A DNA stretch of 64,000 bases from Xenorhabdus ehlersii (lineage in GTDB: Bacteria > Pseudomonadota > Gammaproteobacteria > Enterobacterales > Enterobacteriaceae). Position numbers and translations under genes: made by a program. Of the stretch, positions 55,663-63,075 are shown piece by piece. The DNA lies in NCBI RefSeq assembly GCF_003610465.1, contig NZ_RAQI01000004.1, positions 1 to 64,000 of the forward strand, in the 5' to 3' direction. The notes beneath the pieces were generated by a model. It was not told the DNA's origin and searched no databases. It saw only the letters and a list, made by a program, of their open reading frames with translations. How positions within the stretch are numbered: the first letter of the stretch is position 1; each line of letters starts with the position of its first letter.

Positions 55663-55726
55663 TTATCTCACCAGCTGTCTATCTTCTTATCTTCTAAGTA
55701 GTTGCTTTGCAGGCTGATTTCACTAA

Positions 55727-55756
55727 CCCAAAAGTATAATTATCTATGCTTTTGGG
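55727..55756 (+). terminator. Hairpin downstream of corA
   Basis: CCCAAAAGTATA (55727-55738) pairs with TATGCTTTTGGG (55745-55756), 12 bp with one T-G wobble, loop ATTATC, followed by CACTATTCTTTTG. Probable terminator of corA with an imperfect T-tract. Confidence 0.65.
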
Positions 55757-55887
55757 CACTATTCTTTTGTTGTTGTACTACAACAACTTTGCCTATTGGT
55801 TGAGAATGCAAGGCATTCATATCTCTCATATCAAGCAAAATGGAAATAGAGTGGTTTTGTGTGTAAATTGATCTACTATAGATATTA

Positions 55888-55905
55888 GCATATGCTGTGC
55901 ATATG
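55888..55905 (+). promoter_or_regulatory. Probable vapBC operator
   Basis: Two GCATATG half-sites (55888-55894 and 55899-55905) set 11 bp apart just upstream of the vapB start. Each is itself nearly palindromic. This fits an autoregulatory site for the VapB antitoxin dimer. Confidence 0.5.
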
Positions 55906-55928
55906 TAATTCAACATGGGAGATTTGAC

Positions 55929-56156
55929 ATGAGAACTGTAGCTATTTTCAAAAATGGTAATAACCGTGCTATCCGCTTACCCAAGGATCTGGATTTTGAG
56001 GGTGTCAATGAACTGGAAATTATCCGAGAAGGGGAAACCATTATATTGCGTCCAGTAAAACCTAGCTGGAATTCATTTTTATATGAAGATAAAGCCGATA
56101 AGGATTTTCTATCTGAACGCCCAGATATTATTGAGGAAGGGCGTATTAAATTATGA
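55929..56156 (+). CDS. vapB: VapB-type antitoxin
   Basis: 75-aa antitoxin with an N-terminal SpoVT/AbrB (MazE-like) DNA-binding swap-hairpin: VAIFKNGNNRAIRLPKDLDF resembles VapB of enterobacteria. The acidic C-terminal part (DKADKDFLSERPDIIEEG) would neutralize the toxin. GGGAG 7 nt upstream. It overlaps vapC by 4 bp. Confidence 0.88.
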   Translation: MRTVAIFKNGNNRAIRLPKDLDFEGVNELEIIREGETIILRPVKPSWNSFLYEDKADKDFLSERPDIIEEGRIKL

Positions 56157-56575
56157 AAAAAACTTACATGCTGGATACCAACATTTGTTCATTCATTATG
56201 CGCGAACAGCCCATTGCTGTGATTGCTCAATTGCAGCAATGTGTGATGAACAATCATCCAATAGTTGTCTCTGCTATTACTTATTCGGAAATGCGTTTTG
56301 GGGCGGTTGGGAAAAAAGCTTCTCCGAAACATGTTGTGTTGGTTGACGAATTTTGTAGGCGATTGGATAGGATTTTGCCGTGGGATAAATCCGCGGTAGA
56401 CGAAACGACTAAAGTAAAAATAGCTTTGGCTGCTGCCGGTACGCCAATCGGACATAATGATACCGCTATTGCGGGGCATGCTTTGTCTGTAGGAGCTACA
56501 TTGGTAACAAATAATACCCGTGAGTTTTCTCGTGTAGTTGGGTTGTCATTAGAGGATTGGACTAAAATTTATTAA
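56153..56575 (+). CDS. vapC: VapC toxin (PIN-domain ribonuclease)
   Basis: 140-aa PIN-domain RNase. Acidic catalytic set Asp-8 (MLDTN), Glu-46 (SEMRFG) and Asp-103 (IGHNDTAIAGHA), plus TLVTNNTREFSRV, the pattern of the enterobacterial VapC/MvpT group, which cleaves initiator tRNA in the anticodon loop in Salmonella and Shigella. Apparently intact. Located between corA and rarD where E. coli has yigF-yigG. Confidence 0.9.
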   Translation: MKKTYMLDTNICSFIMREQPIAVIAQLQQCVMNNHPIVVSAITYSEMRFGAVGKKASPKHVVLVDEFCRRLDRILPWDKSAVDETTKVKIALAAAGTPIGHNDTAIAGHALSVGATLVTNNTREFSRVVGLSLEDWTKIY

Positions 56576-56669
56576 TATTATTAATAACATCGTGAATCAA
56601 CTAACGAGAAAACTGACCCATTTAGTTAATGCCTTGGGTCAGTTTAGAAATGTCGTTTAAAGAATTTGA

Positions 56670-57560
56670 TTACTTCCGTAAACGACGTTGCGTATAGAGC
56701 GCATCCAGTATAAACAGAATTAAGGCAGCCCAAATAAAACCAAAAGTGATCAAACGATCTGATCCAATTTTCTCACCATAAACTAACGTTGCCAGCAAGA
56801 ACATCAATGTTGGACCAAGATACTGGAATAAGCCCAGTGTAGACAAACGCAGATGCGCAGCGGCTGCGGTGAAGAACAGCAGTGGTACTGTCGTAATAAT
56901 ACCGGCAGCAATCAACATGAGGTTCAAAGAGTACGTATTATCCAACATATTACTTGTCGGGCTATGGGTGAAAAATAACAGGTAAGTTAAGGCGACAGGG
57001 AATACCCAAGTTGTCTCAATCAACATACCTGTCTGTGCATCAACTCCCATTTTTTTGCGGATCAATCCATAGACGGCAAATGTCGTCGCTAAGTACAAAC
57101 CAATCATCGGTACAGAACCAAACTGCCATAGCTGGATCAATACACCAGTAAAGGCCAATCCCACAGCAATCCATTGCATACGGCGGAAACGTTCACCAAG
57201 AAATATCATACCAAACAGAACATTAACCAGTGGGCTAATAAAATAACCCAGACTCGCTTCCAGTAAATGTCCATTATTGACTGCCCAGATATAGGTAAGC
57301 CAGTTACTGGTAATAGTGAAAGCAGTGATGCCTAGCAACAGCAGTATTTTCGGCTGGCGAACAACAGCCCAAACCTGGCGCCAGTGACGAGTCACTGTCA
57401 GCATCAGCACCATAAAGAAAACCGACCATATAACACGATGTGACACAATTTCATCGGGGGGCACATATTGTATGGTCTTGAAGTAGATGGGTGCTAATCC
57501 CCAAATAAGATAAGCCCCTAAGGCATACAAGATACCTTTGGCAGTCTGTTGGTTACTCAT
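56670..57560 (-). CDS. rarD: EamA-family transporter RarD
   Basis: Drug/metabolite-transporter superfamily protein, 296 aa, ten predicted membrane segments; KGILYALGAYLIWGLAPIYFK start and GPTLMFLLATLVYGE typify RarD. Substrate unknown (the name comes from chloramphenicol studies). Same neighbour order rarD-yigI as E. coli except for the inserted accessory genes. Confidence 0.93.
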   Translation of the reverse strand: MSNQQTAKGILYALGAYLIWGLAPIYFKTIQYVPPDEIVSHRVIWSVFFMVLMLTVTRHWRQVWAVVRQPKILLLLGITAFTITSNWLTYIWAVNNGHLLEASLGYFISPLVNVLFGMIFLGERFRRMQWIAVGLAFTGVLIQLWQFGSVPMIGLYLATTFAVYGLIRKKMGVDAQTGMLIETTWVFPVALTYLLFFTHSPTSNMLDNTYSLNLMLIAAGIITTVPLLFFTAAAAHLRLSTLGLFQYLGPTLMFLLATLVYGEKIGSDRLITFGFIWAALILFILDALYTQRRLRK

Positions 57561-57861
57561 AATATCCTTGAATGTTGAGAGAATGTTCAGAAAATCAGAA
57601 GAGCTTATTAAGGTGATAGCTCATAGAACTATACAATGTGTCATTGGGATGAATGATTTACAAGTAGTTAATGGCATGAATAATAAATTAAATTTTTCCA
57701 CTTAGCCAAATAGCACTTTATGCTAAATTGTTATGTTTGGGTAACAGGATTATCTATTTTTATGCGGAAAACTCATTTATTACATAAGTAGTCTGAATGT
57801 TGGAGAGGATCTAACAGTGAACCACGTTGGCAAGCGATATTGACATATTTACACTATCAAA
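57561..57861. other. Gap between rarD and the putative effector gene
   Basis: About 300 bp, AT-rich, without a convincing gene, repeat or terminator by eye. It contains the rarD promoter region. Confidence 0.4.
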
Positions 57862-58836
57862 CTATCTGAATCCCATCATCGTTCTAATTGGTAATTCAGA
57901 TTTATCAGGGCAATCTAGTCCTCGTATTTTGACTGCAAGATCGTTATTTCTCAACTCATTACATAGTTGTGCAATGTCTTTCGGAGTCCAATAGATATTT
58001 TTTCCATATCCTATTCTCTGAATTGGGTTTAATAAACTTTCCACACCACCCGCTGTTAATATTCTGGCAACTATTGTTGCGCAATTTTTACTGAAAGTAC
58101 TATAGCTATGGCTCACATGATAGTTGCCATATGTTTTCCCAATATAGATTTCACTCTTTTTTTCCTGCATTTTTTCAACATTTAAGTTGATAAGCAAATA
58201 TTCCAGATGGGGTTGTAGTATAAAATCTTTCTGAATATTACCGAAGGTTCCTGCAAATGATAAGCCTCCTCGATACCTGTTGGGATCAGAATAGAAACTG
58301 ACATAATTATTATCTGTTGGAGATGGTGGATGCTGTATGGATGTTGAAGGCCAATCTCTTTCAGTAACGTTGTAAGGAGCAGGAGAACCGGCACCCCGTG
58401 AGAAGATAGAACCCCTTGAAGGACTTCTTTCATGTCTTGAAAAAATGGAAGAAGCTGAACGTCTCCTTTCAGTTGGTGGTATGGGGCTTGCTGGTGTGGA
58501 ATTTTGCGGTGTTGGGGGTTCCGTAACCCCAATTGACCAGGGGCATCTGGGTACTCCACCAATATAGATAGAGGCATGCCCTGCAACAAATTTGTGGCAG
58601 GGATACCAAATATAGACAACGGCAGAGACGGGAGTCCCCGCGAGGATTTTTTGTTCTGCTTTGGTTCTTGGGGTCATAGCTTGTTCTCTGGCTGGTTTAT
58701 TGATTGATGTTTCAATAAATAACTTTGTAAGACAAGTTGTTGCGACTTTTTGGTATTGCCGGAATTGGCGATTGTTAAGATGAGCGCCGTATAATGACTG
58801 ATGCAGCACGGTTTGTTCATTAAGTCGGGGTATCAT
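57862..58836 (-). CDS. Putative papain-like-fold effector protein
   Basis: Unknown protein. The frame is open from 58932; I use the ATG at 58836 (324 aa), which clears the divergent symE-like gene. The ATG at 58677 is another option. Numbered from 58932: hydrophobic strand VSAVVYIWYPC (102-112), then AGHASIYIG (His-119), a Ser/Pro/Arg-rich linker (about 137-205) with SIFSR twice, YVSFY (210-214), and NCATIVARILTAGG (Cys-284). The order GHxS ... YVSxx ... NCxxxVARxLxxGG is what I associate with circularly permuted papain/NlpC-P60-like domains in secreted effectors. No signal peptide. It lies on the same strand as, and downstream of, a vgrG fragment, suggesting a former T6SS cargo. Function is inferred only. 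Confidence 0.55.
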   Translation of the reverse strand: MIPRLNEQTVLHQSLYGAHLNNRQFRQYQKVATTCLTKLFIETSINKPAREQAMTPRTKAEQKILAGTPVSAVVYIWYPCHKFVAGHASIYIGGVPRCPWSIGVTEPPTPQNSTPASPIPPTERRRSASSIFSRHERSPSRGSIFSRGAGSPAPYNVTERDWPSTSIQHPPSPTDNNYVSFYSDPNRYRGGLSFAGTFGNIQKDFILQPHLEYLLINLNVEKMQEKKSEIYIGKTYGNYHVSHSYSTFSKNCATIVARILTAGGVESLLNPIQRIGYGKNIYWTPKDIAQLCNELRNNDLAVKIRGLDCPDKSELPIRTMMGFR

Positions 58837-58886
58837 ATACCCAGAGTGGCGGTCTGTTAATAGGTGATTTGGGGGAGCTACCACAG

Positions 58887-59126
58887 ATGGGATACGTGCT
58901 GCAAAATGACAAGGCCAAAGCCCCGCGTGCAATCCATCTTAAAGGGCAATGGCTTAAGGCCGCTGGGTTCGATAAAGGTTGCACCCTGACCGTGAAGATT
59001 ATGGACGGCTGTCTGGTGCTTATTCCTGATACTGACGACACCCGCACCATCAAGCAACAGTATCGATGCCAGCAAGACCAGTTCAGTGAAATTAAGCTGA
59101 GAATGCGGGAGCTTATTGGGGATTAG
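58887..59126 (+). CDS. SymE-family toxin-like protein
   Basis: 79 aa. AIHLKGQWLKAAGFDKGCTLTVKIMDGCLVLIP matches the core of SymE ([30 protein letters not shown]), an SOS-induced AbrB-fold toxin that blocks translation in E. coli. ATG 58887 has GGGGGAG (58871-58877) 9 nt upstream; the same frame extends upstream to a TAA at 58821. E. coli SymE (113 aa) has a longer N-terminus, so this copy is short or partly lost. No antisense SymR RNA can be assigned. Divergent from the putative effector by about 50 bp. Confidence 0.75.
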   Translation: MGYVLQNDKAKAPRAIHLKGQWLKAAGFDKGCTLTVKIMDGCLVLIPDTDDTRTIKQQYRCQQDQFSEIKLRMRELIGD

Positions 59127-59143
59127 AGGGCTGGATGATGATA

Positions 59144-59171
59144 AAAAGCCGGAATAATTTATATCCCGGCT
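59144..59171 (-). terminator. Minus-strand terminator right of the symE-like gene
   Basis: Read on the minus strand: AGCCGGGATA-TAAAT-TATTCCGGCT with one wobble, then TTTTT. It would stop transcripts entering from the right (former vgrG side). It could also act weakly as the 3' end of the symE-like gene on the plus strand. Confidence 0.7.
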
Positions 59172-59278
59172 CAGATATTCTCGAATAGCATAATTATTTC
59201 TTTGCAATAAAATAAGAAAAAGGGTTGTGATATCAATTTATTGATCATGTATAATCTTTCTATTTGGAGAACATTCAA

Positions 59279-59554
59279 ATGGCAAAGATTGATGTAACCT
59301 GCCCCGCTTGTCGTGCGTTTAAAGGGATCCATCGCAATGGGCGCTCACGTTCTGGTCATCAGCGTTATCTTTGCCAATCCTGCCGTCATTCCTGGCAACT
59401 TGAGTTCACTTATGCCGCATGTCGCCCCGGAACCCATAAGCAAATCGTCGATATGGCCATGAATGGCCTGGGATGTCGGGCGACAGCGCGGGTGATGGGG
59501 ATTGGCCTAAATACCGTGCTTCGCCACTTAAAAAGCTCAAACCCAAATCAGTAA
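59279..59554 (+). CDS. insA: IS1 protein InsA
   Basis: 91 aa from ATG 59279 (GGAG upstream). Zinc-finger Cys set CPAC...CQSCRHSWQ and [25 protein letters not shown] as in IS1 InsA, which binds the IS ends and represses the transposase. The InsAB fusion needs a -1 shift at TTAAAAAG (59528-59535), where IS1 of E. coli has one more A. Confidence 0.88.
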   Translation: MAKIDVTCPACRAFKGIHRNGRSRSGHQRYLCQSCRHSWQLEFTYAACRPGTHKQIVDMAMNGLGCRATARVMGIGLNTVLRHLKSSNPNQ

Positions 59555-59796
59555 CAGAAGCCATTGCACCCGGCACCGAAGTGATTATCTGCTGTGAAAT
59601 GGATGAACAATGGTCGTACGTGAAGTCAAAGAAACAGTCGCACTGGCTCTTTTACGCCTACGACAGGACAAGACGAAAAGTGATCGCACATGTTTTTGGT
59701 TCAAGGACAAAGAAAACATTAATGCGCCTGATGGCCTTGCTGGCACCTTTCAATATCGTTATTTATATGACAGATGGCTGGAAAAGTTATGAAAAA
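59530..59796 (+). pseudogene. insB: IS1 transposase InsB, 3'-truncated
   Basis: The -1 frame after insA reads [46 protein letters not shown] and [11 protein letters not shown], matching InsB including two of the catalytic acidic residues. After about residue 90 of this part the similarity stops; the missing portion carries the last catalytic acidic residue and the right end. The open frame continues to 59982 through unrelated DNA (antisense to the vgrG fragment). Confidence 0.88.
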
Positions 59797-59963
59797 TCAA
59801 TGGCAGGGTTAGCGCTCGCTAGTCCAACATCAAGTTGGAAGGGATTCGATAAACTCTCTGTCAGTGTGAAATTCGTAACTACAAAAGTTTTCGGCGATAA
59901 ACTACCTGTGCTCAGCGTGAACAGCAGACCGTCAGAAGATTGGTTGCCCTTTTTTAATGACAT
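59787..59963 (-). pseudogene. vgrG: vgrG fragment (T6SS spike protein N-terminus)
   Basis: A 58-codon frame: [20 protein letters not shown], then [20 protein letters not shown] and [18 protein letters not shown]. The pattern FTLSTGSL...FxVTxFxxxESLSxPFxLxVxLASANPxIDF is the start of VgrG (gp27-like domain). The ATG at 59963 has GGGAG 6 nt upstream, so the real start is kept; all downstream sequence is replaced by the truncated IS1. Functionally dead. Confidence 0.82.
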
Positions 59964-59975
59964 ATTGTTCTCCCG

Positions 59976-60432
59976 TATTTAGCGCTAATGAGCGCATTAT
60001 TCTGCTACCAGTTGTTTCTTATTAGAGTGATAACGGAACGTGTTTAATGCGGAGGACATTGAGAATGATAAAAGTGTTGACGGCTTGTGCTTGATAAACA
60101 TTTGGCAGAGGGAGACGGCATTCTTCCCTGAACCGACAACGAGAGCGACAATCCATATGTCCTTACCCCAAAAACTTAAAAGTTTTGTCGTTCAGATAAC
60201 AAAAAGGAGGATATAGCACTTCTTTGGTCTGTATAATAAATGATCACACGAATGTGATTGGAATCACTTAATAATTTATGTAAATCAATGAATTATAAAC
60301 TAATGGTGGGGTTAAAAATGAACATGCCCATGAAAAGGGAACGTGTTTTGCTGGCACATTCCTTCATTTATTTTAAGTTTGTATTTTGGGCATGAATTGG
60401 GTATTAGTTTTAGGTATTAGGGTTTGAAAACA
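59976..60432. other. Gap upstream of the vgrG fragment
   Basis: About 450 bp. It holds a 44-codon minus-strand frame at 60022-60156 (AAGGA upstream, Cys-rich start), of doubtful reality, and a 25-codon plus-strand frame from 60318 (MNMPMKRERVLLAH). ATCACA-CGAA-TGTGAT at 60243-60258 is a short inverted repeat. Otherwise nothing recognizable. Confidence 0.4.
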
Positions 60433-60918
60433 TCAGCCAACCAAATAAGTCCCCATTGCACTAGCGATATGCATTTGTTTTTCATTATGCAATTCAATTC
60501 TGGCGACAGAGACTTTATTGCCAGCGCGGATAAGATTGCAACTGGCAGTAAATACTTCACCACGCCCGGGGCGCAGGTAATCCACGCGCAAATCAATCGT
60601 GCCCAATGTCGTCAGACGTTTTTGGATCTCTGCGATGGTTATTGTTTCAATTGATATCAATGCATTACCTGCACAAACCAGCCCTCCAGCAACATCTAAT
60701 ATGGAAGCGATTGCACCACCGTGTAGAATTTTATGAATCATATTGCCGATCAATTTTTCTTGGTAGCAAAATTGCAGTTCTGCGTAGTCTTGTTCGAAGC
60801 GGAGCAGTTCGAGACCCAACAGGCGATTGAATGGCATATGATAAACAAAGAGTTCACCTATAAATTTACGGGCTTCTTCTGGGGTTAAGATGGTGTCTAC
60901 TGGCTGAATATTTTCCAT
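60433..60918 (-). CDS. yigI: Hotdog-fold acyl-CoA thioesterase YigI
   Basis: 161 aa, hotdog domain of the PaaI/YigI type. Conserved [38 protein letters not shown] and [21 protein letters not shown]. coli YigI is a medium/long-chain acyl-CoA thioesterase. AGGAAAA precedes the ATG. Confidence 0.93.
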   Translation of the reverse strand: MENIQPVDTILTPEEARKFIGELFVYHMPFNRLLGLELLRFEQDYAELQFCYQEKLIGNMIHKILHGGAIASILDVAGGLVCAGNALISIETITIAEIQKRLTTLGTIDLRVDYLRPGRGEVFTASCNLIRAGNKVSVARIELHNEKQMHIASAMGTYLVG

Positions 60919-61203
60919 GGTGATTTTCCTGATAACCTGATAATAAAAAGTAAAATCAACGGGTATTAAATGGGCTTATATGGTTAATTGATTGTTAAGT
61001 TTATGCTTTCATTATCGACTTTGCCAGTCTGTGAAGCGCTTCGAGAAACAATTCATGGGAAAAAAACGGACTACAAAAAATAACCATATAGCGTGTAGAA
61101 TAAGCGGTGATTTTTTATATACAGGCGATCGGATCGCGACTGTATTTTTATAGCCTGTTTTTAGGTTTTTTCAGGAATTATCTTCTAACGATCGAGGAAA
61201 GGC

Positions 61204-63030
61204 GTGTCTACCGCAGAACTCATCAGCACGGCATCGCTGGCTGAACAAGCATTACGAAAAACATTCGGATACCAGCAATTTCGTCCGGGACAGCAGCAGG
61301 TTATTGACGCCGTTCTTGACGGACGCGACTGTCTGGTGGTTATGCCAACGGGAGGCGGTAAGTCACTGTGCTACCAGATCCCTGCATTGGTTAAAAATGG
61401 GCTGACTCTGGTAGTGTCTCCACTCATTTCATTGATGAAAGACCAGGTTGATCAACTACGTGCGAATGGCGTTGAAGCGGAATGTCTGAACTCAACTCAA
61501 AATCGTGAACAGCAATTTGATATCATTCAACGTTGTCGTAAGGGGAGTATTAGACTGCTTTATATCGCCCCTGAACGGTTGGTAACGGATAACTTTCTTG
61601 ACCAACTTCCCGACTGGCAGCCTGTTTTATTGGCTGTCGATGAAGCTCACTGTATTTCTCAATGGGGGCATGATTTTCGCCCAGAATATCGAGCATTAGG
61701 GCAACTTCGTCGTCGTTTCCCCGATCTTCCTGTGATCGCACTAACCGCTACAGCAGATAAAGCGACCCGTCAGGATATCGTACGTTTACTGGAGTTGCGT
61801 GAGCCGATTATCCATATCAGCAGCTTTGATCGTCCCAATATTCGCTATACCTTAGTTGAGAAATACAAACCGCTTGATCAGCTTTGGTCATTTGTCCGAG
61901 GCCAGCAGGGAAAAAGTGGAATTATCTATTGCAATAGTCGTAATAAAGTGGAAGAAACCGCGGAGCGTTTGCAAAAGCGGGGGTTAAGTGTTGCGCCTTA
62001 CCATGCGGGGCTGGAAAACAGTCAACGGGCATGGGTACAAGATGCTTTCCAGCGAGATGATTTGCAGATCGTTGTGGCAACAGTTGCATTTGGTATGGGG
62101 ATTAACAAGCCTAATGTGCGTTTTGTCGTGCATTTTGATATTCCCCGCAATATCGAATCTTATTATCAGGAAACTGGCCGGGCTGGGCGAGATGGCTTAC
62201 CTGCGGAAGCCGTGCTGTTTTACGATCCTGCGGATATGGTATGGCTGCGGCGCTGTTTAGAAGAAAAACCCGCAGGTGAACAACAGGATATTGAGCGGCA
62301 TAAACTCAATGCTATGGGCGCATTTGCACAGGCGCAGACCTGTCGGCGCTTGGTATTGTTGAATTATTTTGGGGAAAGTCGCCAAACAGCTTGTGGCAAC
62401 TGTGATATTTGCCTTGATCCTCCCAAACGTTACGACGGTCTGGTAGAAGCACAGAAAGCGCTGTCCTGTATCTATCGCGTTGGACAACGTTTTGGGATTG
62501 GCTATATTGTAGAAGTGTTACGTGGTGCAAATAATCAACGCATTAGAGATTTTGGGCACGACAAGCTGCCTGTTTATGGCATTGGTAAAGAGCAGAGTCA
62601 GGAACATTGGATGAGTGTCTTACGTCAGCTTATCCACTTGGGGCTGATCAGCCAAAACATTGCCAACTATTCTGCGCTGCAATTGACAGAGGCTGCGCGG
62701 CCTATATTACGTGGCGAAGTGCCTCTACAACTTGCCGTACCGCGTATCCAAAACTTGAAAAGCCGCAATCAGCAAAACAAATCGTACAGCGGCAACTATG
62801 ATCGCAAATTATTTGCTAAGTTGCGTAAATTACGTAAATCCATTGCTGATGAAAACAATATTCCACCCTTTGTTGTTTTCAATGATGTCACGTTAATTGA
62901 GATGGCAGAACAGTGCCCAATAACGCCGGATGAACTTTTGCTGATTAATGGCGTTGGTCAGCGGAAATTGGAGCGTTTTGGTGATGCATTTATGACCTTA
63001 ATCCGAGAGCATTTTGAAGAATTTGAGTAA
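61204..63030 (+). CDS. recQ: ATP-dependent DNA helicase RecQ
   Basis: 3'-5' helicase of the RecF recombination pathway. 608 aa (E. coli 609), GTG start. Walker A PTGGGKS at 48-54, DEAH at 146-149, zinc-binding Cys set (CRR...CGNCDIC), RQC winged helix and C-terminal HRDC domain ([16 protein letters not shown]). GAGGAAAGGC precedes the start. In E. coli pldA precedes and rhtCB follow; both are absent here. Confidence 0.97.
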   Translation: MSTAELISTASLAEQALRKTFGYQQFRPGQQQVIDAVLDGRDCLVVMPTGGGKSLCYQIPALVKNGLTLVVSPLISLMKDQVDQLRANGVEAECLNSTQNREQQFDIIQRCRKGSIRLLYIAPERLVTDNFLDQLPDWQPVLLAVDEAHCISQWGHDFRPEYRALGQLRRRFPDLPVIALTATADKATRQDIVRLLELREPIIHISSFDRPNIRYTLVEKYKPLDQLWSFVRGQQGKSGIIYCNSRNKVEETAERLQKRGLSVAPYHAGLENSQRAWVQDAFQRDDLQIVVATVAFGMGINKPNVRFVVHFDIPRNIESYYQETGRAGRDGLPAEAVLFYDPADMVWLRRCLEEKPAGEQQDIERHKLNAMGAFAQAQTCRRLVLLNYFGESRQTACGNCDICLDPPKRYDGLVEAQKALSCIYRVGQRFGIGYIVEVLRGANNQRIRDFGHDKLPVYGIGKEQSQEHWMSVLRQLIHLGLISQNIANYSALQLTEAARPILRGEVPLQLAVPRIQNLKSRNQQNKSYSGNYDRKLFAKLRKLRKSIADENNIPPFVVFNDVTLIEMAEQCPITPDELLLINGVGQRKLERFGDAFMTLIREHFEEFE

Positions 63031-63075
63031 CTGAGAGATTTGAGTAACTAAAGGACAGTGAACTGAGGATGAAGA

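Larger units (their letters stand above)
59222..59796 (+). mobile_element. Truncated IS1-family insertion sequence
   Basis: Left end at about 59222 (GGTTGTGATATCAATTTATT resembles the IS1 left inverted repeat and flank), then complete insA and the first part of insB. Homology to InsB stops near 59796, about 575 bp in; a full IS1 is about 770 bp, so the right end is missing. The break abuts the vgrG fragment directly. It cannot move on its own. Confidence 0.85.

Noticed and set aside
58182..58619. 145-codon minus-strand frame in another frame of the putative effector gene
   Set aside because: Shadow of 57862-58836; no ribosome site or motif of its own.
59130..59279. Whole IS1 target-site duplication
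   Set aside because: The right end of the element is missing, so a duplication cannot be demonstrated.
59797..59982. Extension of the InsB frame as a novel transposase C-terminus
   Set aside because: This stretch is antisense to the vgrG fragment, so the amino acids have no relation to IS1.
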